DNA from: Vulcanimicrobiota bacterium
GTDB lineage: Bacteria; Vulcanimicrobiota; Vulcanimicrobiia; Vulcanimicrobiales; Vulcanimicrobiaceae
Direction: 5' to 3'
DNA: 64,000 nucleotides
Assembly: GCA_027306785.1 (NCBI GenBank)
Contig: DAHUZB010000008.1
Span: forward strand, 124,001 to 188,000
In this document: one piece after another, positions 34,232 through 41,553 of the stretch
How positions within the stretch are numbered: position 1 is the first letter of the stretch
How the letters are laid out: every line of letters starts with the position of its first letter
Notes under the pieces: generated by a model
Seen by the model: the letters and a program-made list of their open reading frames with translations, nothing else
What the model was told of the DNA's origin: nothing
The model's database searches: none
Translations under genes and position numbers: made by a program

Positions 34232-34306
34232 GGGCCCGTAGCTCAGCGGTAGAGCGGCCGGCTCATAACTGGTTGTGCGTAGGTTCGAATCCTACCGGGC
34301 CCACCA
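34232..34306 (+). tRNA. tRNA with CAU anticodon (elongator Met, or Ile2)
   Basis: A complete cloverleaf: acceptor GGGCCCG pairs with CGGGCCC, D-arm GCTC/GAGC, anticodon loop CTCATAA with CAT at 34264-34266, T-arm with GGTTCGAATCC, and an encoded CCA. The G1-C72 pair excludes the initiator form. Whether it is elongator Met or lysidine-modified Ile cannot be settled by eye. Confidence 0.93.
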
Positions 34307-34328
34307 ACCTCGCCCCATGGAGACGCGC

Positions 34329-35057
34329 ATGCGCCTAGCCTCCTTCGCGTTCGCCCTAGCGGCGGCGCTTGTTCCTCTTGCTGCCGTCGCAGCAGCTTCG
34401 CCGAAGGTGCCGGACGCGGTGGCGCGAGCTGCGGCGCGCTACGCCGCGCAGAGCGACATCGCGGTCGCCTTCCAGTGGGATCAGCATCAGGAGATCCACG
34501 CGGGGCATCTGTATAATTCGAGCGAGCACGATACGTTCGCGATGGCGGAGCTCGGCAACCGGGTCGTCGCGGCGTGCGCGATTTCCATGGTGAACAACGG
34601 CAAGGCCGCGTCGCCCGCGGATATGCAGAGCGCCGCGCGCAACATCGAGAGCGGCGCACCGTTCCACGTTCCGTACGACGAACGCTATCTCGGCGAATAC
34701 CGCTATACGGTCGACGGCAACATCGTGTATTTTCACGCGCTCGTGCGCGACGGATTCCACGGCGACGGCACCTTTACGACCGATGCCGCCGGCGACGTGA
34801 CCGAGGTCGACTATACGCCGTGCGTGCTGCCGCCGCACGCCGACGCGGGCACGATTCGCGTGACGCGCGGCCGATGGGCCGCCGGGTACTGGGGCGCGAC
34901 GGCGATCCACGAGGAGTTCAGCGGGCGGCAGCTCTTCGTGGTCGGGCATATGACCCTCGATGTCGTCCTGAGCCACCGCGCCGTCTATCCGAGTGTCGCA
35001 GCCGCGAAGGCCGCGGTGCAGGCCATCGAGCCCGCCGCTACGGGGCGTCCACGTTGA
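34329..35057 (+). CDS. Secreted protein of unknown function
   Basis: The 242-aa protein has a clear signal peptide (MRLASFAFALAAALVPLAAVAAA). The mature domain contains QWDQHQEIHAGHLYN, VPYDERYLGEYRYTVDG and a central pair of cysteines (VAACAIS, TPCVLPP). I do not recognise the family. The ATG at 34329 is preferred, with GGAG upstream. Its 3' end overlaps the convergent small membrane gene by 20 bp. Confidence 0.6.
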   Translation: MRLASFAFALAAALVPLAAVAAASPKVPDAVARAAARYAAQSDIAVAFQWDQHQEIHAGHLYNSSEHDTFAMAELGNRVVAACAISMVNNGKAASPADMQSAARNIESGAPFHVPYDERYLGEYRYTVDGNIVYFHALVRDGFHGDGTFTTDAAGDVTEVDYTPCVLPPHADAGTIRVTRGRWAAGYWGATAIHEEFSGRQLFVVGHMTLDVVLSHRAVYPSVAAAKAAVQAIEPAATGRPR

Positions 35058-35325
35058 CGTAGGCTCGGGCGCCGGTCGCGGGATCGGTGCGGACCTCGAC
35101 CAGCTTGCCGCTGACGGGATCGATAAAGCGCTCCCCGGTGGCCTGCCAGTCGGCGCCCGCCGTGCGGCCCCGGTAACGCCGCTCGAAGAGCGTGCCTGCA
35201 ATGATGAGCAGGCCCAGCACCCCGATTTCGAGCGACGCAGGCCAGGCGATCGGCCACACGACCGCCGCGATCGCGGCGCCTGCGGCGAGCAGAACGCCCG
35301 CCGCCAGCACGACGCTGCGCAGCAT
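35038..35325 (-). CDS. Small membrane protein
   Basis: The 95-aa protein has two adjacent hydrophobic helices (VVLAAGVLLAAGAAIAAVVWPI and LEIGVLGLLIIAGTLF) and a polar tail with FIDPVSGKLVEVRTDPATGARAYV, a short repeat-like beta motif. It begins immediately after the YbjQ-family stop and is probably cotranscribed with it. The function is unknown. Confidence 0.6.
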   Translation of the reverse strand: MLRSVVLAAGVLLAAGAAIAAVVWPIAWPASLEIGVLGLLIIAGTLFERRYRGRTAGADWQATGERFIDPVSGKLVEVRTDPATGARAYVNVDAP

Positions 35326-35649
35326 CTAGGGGGCCTTTTCCAGCACCACGGCGGTGCCGTAGGCCACGATTTCGCTCATCGACTGCCCAAGCTCCGAGGA
35401 GTCGAAGCGCATCTGCAGCACGGCGTTGGCGCCCATGGCCGTGGCGTTTGCGATCATCCGGTCGAGCGCGTGGCGGCGCGCCTCTTCGAGCATCTGGGTG
35501 TATTCGGTGATCTCGCCACCTGCGATGGAGCGCAGGCCCGCCATGATGTTTCCGCCCAAGCCTCGGCTGCGAACGACTACGCCGAAGGCCTGCCCCAGCG
35601 TGGCGCTGACGCGATGTCCGGCGACGTTTTCCGTGGTGGCAACGAGCAC
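35326..35649 (-). CDS. YbjQ/UPF0145 heavy-metal-binding-like protein
   Basis: The 107-aa protein shows the YbjQ-family pattern: VATTENVAGHRVSATLG, VVRSRGLGGNIMAGLRSIAGGEITEYTQMLEEAR, and MGANAVLQMRFDSSE. The family forms pentameric dodecin-like assemblies. Heavy-metal binding is an annotation by similarity only. AGGAGG lies close to the start. It is followed without a gap by the small membrane protein gene. Confidence 0.82.
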   Translation of the reverse strand: MLVATTENVAGHRVSATLGQAFGVVVRSRGLGGNIMAGLRSIAGGEITEYTQMLEEARRHALDRMIANATAMGANAVLQMRFDSSELGQSMSEIVAYGTAVVLEKAP

Positions 35650-35744
35650 GAGTACCTCCTAGCAACGATCGAGAGAATGCATCTCATGCTATCGCGGCAA
35701 GAGGCGAAAGTGTCAGTGTCCGCTCATTGCGGAGTCGATCCGCG

Positions 35745-36143
35745 CTACACGACCGCGCTGCGTTTACGATCGTAGGCGTGCTGCGCGCTCTCGAACGACT
35801 TCGCGTTGCTTTCGATAAAGCAGAGCAGCGGCCGCACCAACTGCGCGCACTGTTCGCCGAGCGGCGTGAGCGCGTACTCCACGTGCGGCGGCACCACCGG
35901 ATAGGCCGTGCGCGAGATGAGCCCCACGCGTTCCAACTCGCGCAGCGTTTGCGCCAGCATCTTTTCGGAAACGCCGCCGATCGCGTGGCGCAGTTCGGCA
36001 TTGCGCTTCGTGCCGGTGGAGAGGTGCCGCAGGATCAGGAGCCCCCAGCGGCTCGCCAGCTTGTCGAGGACGCCGCGCGCGATGCACTTGGGCAGGTCGC
36101 AGTTGCCGACGTCGGGGGTCACGTCGAGGTCGATCATCGCCAT
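35745..36143 (-). CDS. HxlR-family winged-helix regulator
   Basis: The 132-aa HxlR/DUF24 protein has the N-terminal Cys segment GNCDLPKCIARGVLDKLASRWGLLILRHL, the recognition region ELRHAIGGVSEKMLAQTLRELERVGLI and the wing VEYALTPLGE. Such proteins often sense redox or electrophile stress through the N-terminal Cys. It is divergent from the SDR gene, with an HxlR-type operator between the two, so it probably controls itself and the SDR gene. Confidence 0.88.
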   Translation of the reverse strand: MAMIDLDVTPDVGNCDLPKCIARGVLDKLASRWGLLILRHLSTGTKRNAELRHAIGGVSEKMLAQTLRELERVGLISRTAYPVVPPHVEYALTPLGEQCAQLVRPLLCFIESNAKSFESAQHAYDRKRSAVV

Positions 36144-36180
36144 ACTTACTTTCAGGTGCGTACTTTCTTTTCGTAAGTAT
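36142..36180. promoter_or_regulatory. HxlR-type operator in the divergent intergenic region
   Basis: A perfect 8-bp inverted repeat (ATACTTAC at 36142-36149, GTAAGTAT at 36173-36180) encloses a third half-site TACTT at 36161-36165. The inner TACTT and AAGTA arms, nine bases apart, match the spacing known for HxlR-family boxes. It lies between hxlR and the SDR gene. Confidence 0.7.
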
Positions 36181-36198
36181 AGGTGTTAGGCTCGGCGC

Positions 36199-37104
36199 AT
36201 GCAACAGCAATCACTTTCCAAACCGGTCGCCGTGGTGACCGGAGCAAGTTCCGGCTTCGGCCGGCTGACGGCCGAGGCGCTCGTCGGAGCCGGGTATCAC
36301 GTGTACGCGGGTGTCCGCGGGATCGCGGGGCGCAACGCCGCCGTCGTCGCCGAGCTCGCCGCGCAGGGCATCGAGGCGGTGGAGCTGGACGTGACGAGCG
36401 ACGCCTCGGTCGAGGCTGCCGCCGCGCGCGTGCTGGCGGTAGCCGGGAGCGTGGACGTGCTCGTGAACAACGCGGGGAGCGCGTACTTCGGCATCGCCGA
36501 GGCCTTCACGCCGGATCTCGTGCGGGAGCAGTTCGAGGTAAACGTGTTCGGCGCGCTGCGCGTGAACCGCGCGTTTTTGCCGAGCATGCGCGAGCGCCGC
36601 AGCGGCCTGCTGGTCTACGTCTCGTCGGTGGTGGGGCGCTTCGTGACCCCGTTCGTCGGGGTATACGCCGCCTCGAAATTCGCGCTGGAGGCGCTGGCCG
36701 AGGCGGGTGCCTACGAGCTGCGCCCACTCGGCGTCGACGTGGCGATCGTGGAACCCGGTGCCTACGCCACGAATATCGTCAACCGCGTGGTCGGCCCCGA
36801 CGACGCGGCCCGCGTGGCTTCGTACGGCGAGGTGGCGAACGGCCTCGGCACGATGATGCAGTCGCTCGGCGCGACCGCTTCGGACCGGCCCGAGGAGGTG
36901 GCGAACGCGATCCTCGAGATCGCCCGCACGGCCCCGGGATCGCGCCCGCTGCGCCGCGTGGTCGGCGCGGGTGATGGTCCGGTTCCCGCGATCAACGCGA
37001 CGATCGCAGAGCACACCCGCGGCGTTCTGGAGGCGTGGGGCATGCCCGAGTACCTGCCCGCCGTGCTCACCGCCGACCCCGTGCCCGAGCTCGCCCGTAG
37101 CTAG
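36199..37104 (+). CDS. Short-chain dehydrogenase/reductase
   Basis: The 301-aa classical SDR has the NAD(P) motif VTGASSGFG, LDVTSD, NNAGSAYFG, the catalytic Ser in VYVSSVVG, and Tyr/Lys in YAASK. The substrate is unknown. The gene faces the HxlR regulator and is probably derepressed by the stress that regulator senses. tRNA-Glu begins 50 bp downstream, and this is the last core gene before the element. Confidence 0.9.
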   Translation: MQQQSLSKPVAVVTGASSGFGRLTAEALVGAGYHVYAGVRGIAGRNAAVVAELAAQGIEAVELDVTSDASVEAAAARVLAVAGSVDVLVNNAGSAYFGIAEAFTPDLVREQFEVNVFGALRVNRAFLPSMRERRSGLLVYVSSVVGRFVTPFVGVYAASKFALEALAEAGAYELRPLGVDVAIVEPGAYATNIVNRVVGPDDAARVASYGEVANGLGTMMQSLGATASDRPEEVANAILEIARTAPGSRPLRRVVGAGDGPVPAINATIAEHTRGVLEAWGMPEYLPAVLTADPVPELARS

Positions 37105-37153
37105 GAGTCGTTGACAAGAGACGATGGCTCCGGTAGCGTAGGACCTTGCCACG

Positions 37154-37227
37154 GCGCCATCGTCTATCGGTTAGGACAGCCGCCTTTCACGTGGCAAAGA
37201 CGGGTTCGATTCCCGTTGGCGCTACCA
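37154..37227 (+). tRNA. tRNA-Glu (UUC), integration site of the element
   Basis: A complete cloverleaf: acceptor GGCGCCA pairs with TGGCGCT (one G-U), anticodon loop CTTTCAC with TTC at 37187-37189, T-arm GGTTCGATTCC and encoded CCA. Its 3' end (37205-37228) is repeated exactly at 63381-63404. No terminator follows directly; the likely original one now lies beyond the element. Confidence 0.95.
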
Positions 37228-37228
37228 C
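37205..37228 (+). repeat. attL: 24-bp tRNA-Glu 3' end
   Basis: Exact direct repeat of 63381-63404, covering the T-arm, acceptor strand and CCA of tRNA-Glu. Insertion here rebuilds a complete tRNA gene. Confidence 0.92.
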
Positions 37229-37234
37229 TTGGAC

Positions 37235-37258
37235 CCTCGATTTTTCAAGGGATTCCGC
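37235..37258. repeat. Left arm of the element-end inverted repeat
   Basis: 24 bases matching the reverse complement of 63315-63337 except for one extra T. It is 7 bp inside attL and is a candidate integrase or excisionase arm site. Confidence 0.7.
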
Positions 37259-37262
37259 TGAT

Positions 37263-37302
37263 TTAGACGATTGTTGGACCCGCCGTCTAACAATCGTCTA
37301 AC
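37263..37302. repeat. Perfect 13-bp inverted repeat and copy 1 of a 19-bp end repeat
   Basis: TTAGACGATTGTT (37263-37275) and its exact complement (37289-37301) are separated by 13 bp. Bases 37284-37302 recur identically and in the same orientation at 63244-63262. The motif GTCTAAC occurs in tandem. This is probably a recombinase-binding arm array downstream of the integrase stop. Confidence 0.75.
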
Positions 37303-37320
37303 AGAATCTAACGAGACGCC

Positions 37321-38496
37321 TTAGCTGGCGAGCTGTTCGAACACAGCCGCCGCCTCGGCGTCTCGTTCTTTATAGACGTGTAGATAGCGCTCGGCGGTGA
37401 TGCCGATCGTGGCATGACCGAGACGCTTCGAGATGACCTCCAGCGGCACGCCGTGCTTGCCGAGAAGGCTCGCATGCGTGTCGCGCAGATCGTGTAGCCG
37501 GATATACGGAACCTTCGCCCGGTCCACCAGGTAGCGGAACGATGCAGTGAAGGTCCAGGGCAGGACCGGCGATCCGTCCGGTGCGGCAAAGACGAGATCG
37601 TCGTCCTTATACGCATCCTTGAAGACCTCGCGATCTTTCCGCTGCTCGCCGCGGTGCTTGCGGAGCACTTCGGCGAGCGATGTTGGCAGAACGATCGTGC
37701 GGTGCTTGCCGTTCTTCGGTTCTTTGAATTGCACGCCGCCGGCCTTTGTCTCCGTAAGCGAGTGGCGGATTGTCGCCGTCTTCGCTTCGAGGTCGAGATC
37801 ACGCCACCGAAGCGCAAGCGTCTCGCCGCGGCGAGCACCGGTGTATGCGGCGAACCACACCGCCGGCGCGAACCACGATTGCGCGCTAACGACTCCGTGC
37901 TTGCGTGCCCAATCCGTCGGCTCCCATGAGGATGCAAGCAGTTTCTTCAACTGCTCCTCGGTGAGCGCAACCGGCTCGGGCTTCTTCGCTCTGGGAAGAT
38001 CCTCCGCGACGAGCGTCGCGACATTATGATGGACGAGCCCCTTGCGAAGAGCGTAGTTGAGCATCGTTCGAATCAGATCGTGGATATGACGAACAGTTCG
38101 CGCGCTCAGCGCGCGACCGCTCTTGCCCTTCGAGAGCCAGGACGCGTATGCGTCCGTTAGGTGATGCTGCTTTAACTTGCTCAACTCTATCTCGCCGAAC
38201 CTTGGACCGATGTAGGCCGCGAAGATCGTTCCGTAACGTTCGATCGTCTTCGGAGCGCGCTGCGCAACCTTCTTGGCTTGGATGAATCGCTCGAAAAGCG
38301 CTGACACCGTGACATCGTCGGTAACGAACTTGCCGATTGCAACGGTCTCTTCGCGCTTCGCGAGGATCAGCTTCGCCTGTGCCTTAGTGACTGGAAAGAG
38401 CGTTTCTGTTTTTTGACGTCGCCGTCGTCCATCGGACGGCGTCGCGTCATAAACGATTCGCCATTTCTTCTCGCCAAGTTGTTTGAGGTATCCCAC
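37321..38496 (-). CDS. int: Tyrosine recombinase (integrase)
   Basis: The 391-aa phage/ICE-type integrase catalyses site-specific recombination at tRNA-Glu. An N-terminal arm-binding region (GYLKQLGEKKWRIVYDA) precedes a SAM-like core-binding domain and the catalytic domain. The latter has R in TGARRGETLALRW, the HxxR box RLHDLRDTHASLL, H in LGHATIGITAERY, and the nucleophilic Tyr in that last motif. The GTG at 38496 is preferred because AAGGA formed by the upstream TAA lies at correct spacing; the longer start at 38526 overlaps xis. It points toward attL. Confidence 0.93.
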   Translation of the reverse strand: MGYLKQLGEKKWRIVYDATPSDGRRRRQKTETLFPVTKAQAKLILAKREETVAIGKFVTDDVTVSALFERFIQAKKVAQRAPKTIERYGTIFAAYIGPRFGEIELSKLKQHHLTDAYASWLSKGKSGRALSARTVRHIHDLIRTMLNYALRKGLVHHNVATLVAEDLPRAKKPEPVALTEEQLKKLLASSWEPTDWARKHGVVSAQSWFAPAVWFAAYTGARRGETLALRWRDLDLEAKTATIRHSLTETKAGGVQFKEPKNGKHRTIVLPTSLAEVLRKHRGEQRKDREVFKDAYKDDDLVFAAPDGSPVLPWTFTASFRYLVDRAKVPYIRLHDLRDTHASLLGKHGVPLEVISKRLGHATIGITAERYLHVYKERDAEAAAVFEQLAS

Positions 38497-38506
38497 GATT
38501 GTTTCC

Positions 38507-38737
38507 TTACCGTGGGGCCCCGGCACCGGCGTCTTCGTCGCGGCACTCGATGAAGTCCCGCAAGGCGCACCTGGGGATGAGGAATTTTTGGCCGACTCGG
38601 CGATTGCGAATGCGCTGGCTGTTCAGCAAATCGTAGACGGCGTTGCGCCCGAAAATACCGCGTAGGTATGCGACCACCTCGGCGGCGGTCAAAACCTCGG
38701 GCAATTCGTCGAGTTGTATTCCTCTATTCGGGCGCAT
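38507..38737 (-). CDS. xis: Excisionase-family DNA-binding protein
   Basis: The 76-aa protein carries a MerR/HTH_17-type helix-turn-helix (LTAAEVVAYLRGIFGRNAVYDLLNSQRI) followed by a basic strand NRRVGQKFLIPRCALRDFI. This is the usual excisionase layout. It ends 10 bp before the integrase start, so the two are coupled, and it probably directs excision. No strong ribosome site is seen before its ATG. Confidence 0.8.
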   Translation of the reverse strand: MRPNRGIQLDELPEVLTAAEVVAYLRGIFGRNAVYDLLNSQRIRNRRVGQKFLIPRCALRDFIECRDEDAGAGAPR

Positions 38738-38786
38738 GGTTGCAATGATGGTGCGGTTTTGCCTGAGTTGTTGAAGCGAACGACGC

Positions 38787-39842
38787 CTAGGACACTTTCC
38801 ACTTGGCGGCGATCACCGAGGAGATCGCGTCGTCGATGGTGAGTCCTTCGGGCATCGAAAGGCGGAAGTGCTTACTCAGCGACAACGGAACCTTCGTCGG
38901 CGTGGTGGTGACGTTGGGATGTTGGAGAAGGAACGTAAAGCCGAGTGCGACGCGGAACATGCGTGCCTTCTCGCGATCACTCGGCGTGAACATTTCACGC
39001 TTTCCCTTGACCGTTGCGTTCATGCTGCTGCGCCACTGCAGGGCACCTGTGCGCCGATCGAAGTCGACGCCCCACGCGCGAATGTCGACACCGTTGAGCC
39101 CCGGACCAGTCGCCGAGACGCGTTCCACAACGAGCGCACCGTGGTTTGCGAATCCGGCGAAGAGTAAATCGGTCCGGTATTGGTAGCGGTTGTCGTCGAT
39201 CGTCGAGAACCAGGCGTTTCCGTCCACATAGATGACGAAGGCTTGGTCATTGGGTATCCATCGCGTGTCGATGCGATCCCACATGGCCCCTTCGAGTTCG
39301 AAATATTGCTCTGCCGTGAGGTGGTACGACGGTGTAATGGGGACGATATCGTCGAAGACGGCTGCGAGCGTCGGGTGGCTGAATGCGCACACGTTGCCGG
39401 AGGGTCCGTCGAGTTGACGGATCATGCTGGCTTGCAGGTCGTTCCAGCGTTTCGGGTCGGCGTCCTTGAGCGACTCGCCGTCCGGTAGGACGGGATAGTT
39501 GCCGAAATACTCGACCGTGTGTTTCCCCGTCCATGCCTGATCGGGCTCGGTGGTGTTGTGCTTGTGTACCTCGCGTTGCAGATCTTCGAAGAACTTCTTC
39601 GCGGGCGAGGTATCGGAGCGGATGCCATACCACAGGCCATCTAGGCACGTACCGGTGATGAGGAGCGCGCGCCCAACCGAGTAGGCTGATTTGGTGTCCT
39701 TCAGACCGTCCATGCGCTTGATGCCGGTCATATACCGTTCGCAGGGGCCGTTCGTATCGGTGATGACGCCCATGCTTTCGAGTTCCATAATGTCGATAAA
39801 GCGTTGTCCGGTGATCCCGGCGCGAAACGCTTTGTCGATCAT
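38787..39842 (-). CDS. Protein of unknown function in the integration/regulation module
   Basis: About 351 aa, soluble, with no signal peptide or membrane segment. Visible pieces include AFRAGITGQRFIDIMELESMGVI, an aromatic-rich AEQYFELEGAMWDRIDTRWIPNDQ and DGNAWFSTIDDNRYQYRTDL, and a C-terminal KHFRLSMPEGLTIDDAISSVIAAKWKVS. I recognise no family or catalytic motif. The ATG at 39842 lies 10 bp after the XRE stop; a GTG at 39869 overlapping that gene is possible. It is in the same operon as the XRE repressor, upstream of xis-int. Confidence 0.55.
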   Translation of the reverse strand: MIDKAFRAGITGQRFIDIMELESMGVITDTNGPCERYMTGIKRMDGLKDTKSAYSVGRALLITGTCLDGLWYGIRSDTSPAKKFFEDLQREVHKHNTTEPDQAWTGKHTVEYFGNYPVLPDGESLKDADPKRWNDLQASMIRQLDGPSGNVCAFSHPTLAAVFDDIVPITPSYHLTAEQYFELEGAMWDRIDTRWIPNDQAFVIYVDGNAWFSTIDDNRYQYRTDLLFAGFANHGALVVERVSATGPGLNGVDIRAWGVDFDRRTGALQWRSSMNATVKGKREMFTPSDREKARMFRVALGFTFLLQHPNVTTTPTKVPLSLSKHFRLSMPEGLTIDDAISSVIAAKWKVS

Positions 39843-39852
39843 GTGCGCGAGG

Positions 39853-40218
39853 TTATCGTGATCTCCCACTTGTGACTTTCTCTTTCTCTTCCAATACCTT
39901 GAGGCGAGCCGAAAGCTGGAAGAATTGGCGGCGGACATCGGCAATCTCGCCGTCCGTAGATTCGGTGGGAGCCACAGCGGCGTCGCTTTCCGCGTCGCCC
40001 TGACATAACAGGGCGAGGAGATCGTCGGTCGTCACGCCTAGCGCTTTGGCGAGGTGAAAGACCAGCTTGGACCCGGGATCAGCTATGAGGCCGTTTTCCA
40101 AGCGCGAAACGACAGCTTGATCGACGGTGCCGCCGATTTTCTTCGCGAGTTCATCCTGCGACCAGCCGTGGTGCTGGCGCTGCTGTCGAATCATCATGCC
40201 AAGTAGTGTTGCGCTCAT
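39853..40218 (-). CDS. XRE-family HTH repressor
   Basis: About 121 aa. The N-terminal Cro/CI-type HTH reads LLGMMIRQQRQHHGWSQDELAKKIGGTVDQAVVSRLENG, followed by a linker and a C-terminal coiled-coil-like helix (RRQFFQLSARLKVLEEKEKV). It is likely the element's regulator. The ATG at 40218 is preferred to one at 40293, because the latter would place the start inside the palindromic operator at 40291-40321. Confidence 0.82.
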   Translation of the reverse strand: MSATLLGMMIRQQRQHHGWSQDELAKKIGGTVDQAVVSRLENGLIADPGSKLVFHLAKALGVTTDDLLALLCQGDAESDAAVAPTESTDGEIADVRRQFFQLSARLKVLEEKEKVTSGRSR

Positions 40219-40290
40219 AGCTGTTTCCGTGCCGTCCTCCGGAACGGGTATTTCAGCGACGCCGGGCGCCCCCTTGCCAGCAGCATAGCA

Positions 40291-40321
40291 CATGATGTAT
40301 GTTTGATCAACATAAATTATG
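40291..40321. promoter_or_regulatory. Palindromic operator between divergent regulatory genes
   Basis: Two 13-bp arms (40291-40303 and 40309-40321) match as an inverted repeat at 11 of 13 positions around a 5-bp centre; the inner TATGTT/AACATA is perfect. It lies upstream of the XRE gene and of the divergent gene at 40380, and is a likely binding site for the XRE protein. Confidence 0.6.
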
Positions 40322-40353
40322 CGTTTGCTTGGCCGTTTGAGTTTACAGTCAGC

Positions 40354-40376
40354 TAGGCCTAACGCCGTTCGGCCTA
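40354..40376 (+). promoter_or_regulatory. Hairpin immediately before the start codon at 40380
   Basis: TAGGCC (40354-40359) pairs with GGCCTA (40371-40376) just 3 bp before the ATG, where a ribosome site would be expected. It could be a second operator or a translation-blocking hairpin. Confidence 0.4.
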
Positions 40377-40379
40377 AGT

Positions 40380-40814
40380 ATGGGGAAGCAAGGTAAGCGT
40401 TTGGGGTATCAGCCCAGGCTCTCCCGAGCCGAATCGGAGGAGGCTTTTCGCCTTATTCACGATGTGATGGCTCGGATCGGGGTTCGTTCAGTTTACGCGC
40501 TCGTCGCGATCACACCCGATCTTAACCCGTCGACGATGTATCGGTGGTTTGCGGATGTTGAACTTGGAAGGGTAGTTGAGTTGCCGATACGAGCGGTCCG
40601 CGAACTTGCGGACGCGTTGATTGCCAAAAATGAAACTGAGGGCCGCTCCGGCGAGCTAGAAGCCCTCCTCGAAACGGCCGAGCGCCGCGAATCGCGCAGT
40701 GCGGAATTGATAGCCGAGTTCCGAGCTCACCGAGTACCGTACGGTCGCGCATTGGCGGCGATTCGTGCTGCTCGTCATCGCCTCGTTCCCATCGACGAAA
40801 GCGTTCAAGAGTAG
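40380..40814 (+). CDS. Possible HTH protein of unknown function
   Basis: The 144-aa, mostly helical protein has a possible helix-turn-helix region (RIGVRSVYALVAITPDLNPSTMYRWF) followed by charged helices (ELEALLETAERRESRSAELIAEFRAHR). I cannot name a family. It is divergent from the XRE repressor, with the palindromic operator between them, a layout like a CI/Cro switch, so a regulatory role is plausible. No clear Shine-Dalgarno is present. Confidence 0.5.
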   Translation: MGKQGKRLGYQPRLSRAESEEAFRLIHDVMARIGVRSVYALVAITPDLNPSTMYRWFADVELGRVVELPIRAVRELADALIAKNETEGRSGELEALLETAERRESRSAELIAEFRAHRVPYGRALAAIRAARHRLVPIDESVQE

Positions 40815-40979
40815 CTCGCCATCGTAACTCTTTAAGCCCGCGCGCTCATAATCGCTCGATCCTAGCCCGGCGTCGCTCTTCCGACGCAAGGGCCGCTTAC
40901 GCTGTGAACCCCTTGCCGTCGTCGCTCCACCAGGCTTGTCCCGGCTCATCACGAGTCGGCCGCAGGCCAAGGAGTTACG

Positions 40980-41540
40980 ATGGACAGCAACCTCTACAGC
41001 GCACTCATCCCTTCGAGCACCGCGAAGGTGCAAGCGCAAATCGTTTCGGTGCTAAGCGCATTCCCCGAACCGATCGTTCGCCGCGTAGCCGACGTCGGTT
41101 CCACCGTCCGAGCGCTAAAGCCGCATGAGCGCTATGCAGATGCTTCCCCAGCTTTGCGACGTCTCGGCATCGACGTTGATGCGTGGCTGGCACCTCCGGC
41201 AGGGCTGTTCGTCGTAGAAGAGCGGACGGTGTACCTCCGTGGCCGCTCGCCCATGACGATCGCGCACGAATTCGGTCATGCGATCGACTGCGCGCTGGGC
41301 GGCGGTGTCTACCTCTCCGGAGTCATGCCGGAGATTCGCAGCGCCTTCCTCGGTGCGCGCAAGTTCGTTACCCCATATGCCGCGACGGGCATCGACGAAT
41401 ACTTCGCCGAGTCCGTTCGCGCGTATGTCGAGGTGAACGATTCCTCATCGCAGTGGCCGGTGGCCACGAAGGCTCGCTTGAAGGGTGCTGACCCGGCGAT
41501 GTACGGCATCGTCGACACGTTGCTCCGCTGCGCGACGTAG
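40980..41540 (+). CDS. HExxH zinc metalloprotease, anthrax-lethal-factor-like
   Basis: The 186-aa protein has the zinc motif IAHEFGHAID (H96, E97, H100) and a downstream GIDEYFAESVRAYVE that supplies a Glu ligand. Spacing and the FAE-aromatic pattern resemble the catalytic domain of anthrax-lethal-factor-type (ATLF) peptidases found in some mobile elements. No signal peptide is present, so it would act in the cytoplasm or be delivered by another route. AAGGAG lies 5 bp before the ATG. It converges on the coupling-protein gene. Confidence 0.65.
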   Translation: MDSNLYSALIPSSTAKVQAQIVSVLSAFPEPIVRRVADVGSTVRALKPHERYADASPALRRLGIDVDAWLAPPAGLFVVEERTVYLRGRSPMTIAHEFGHAIDCALGGGVYLSGVMPEIRSAFLGARKFVTPYAATGIDEYFAESVRAYVEVNDSSSQWPVATKARLKGADPAMYGIVDTLLRCAT

Positions 41541-41553
41541 GTCGCGCAGCTTT

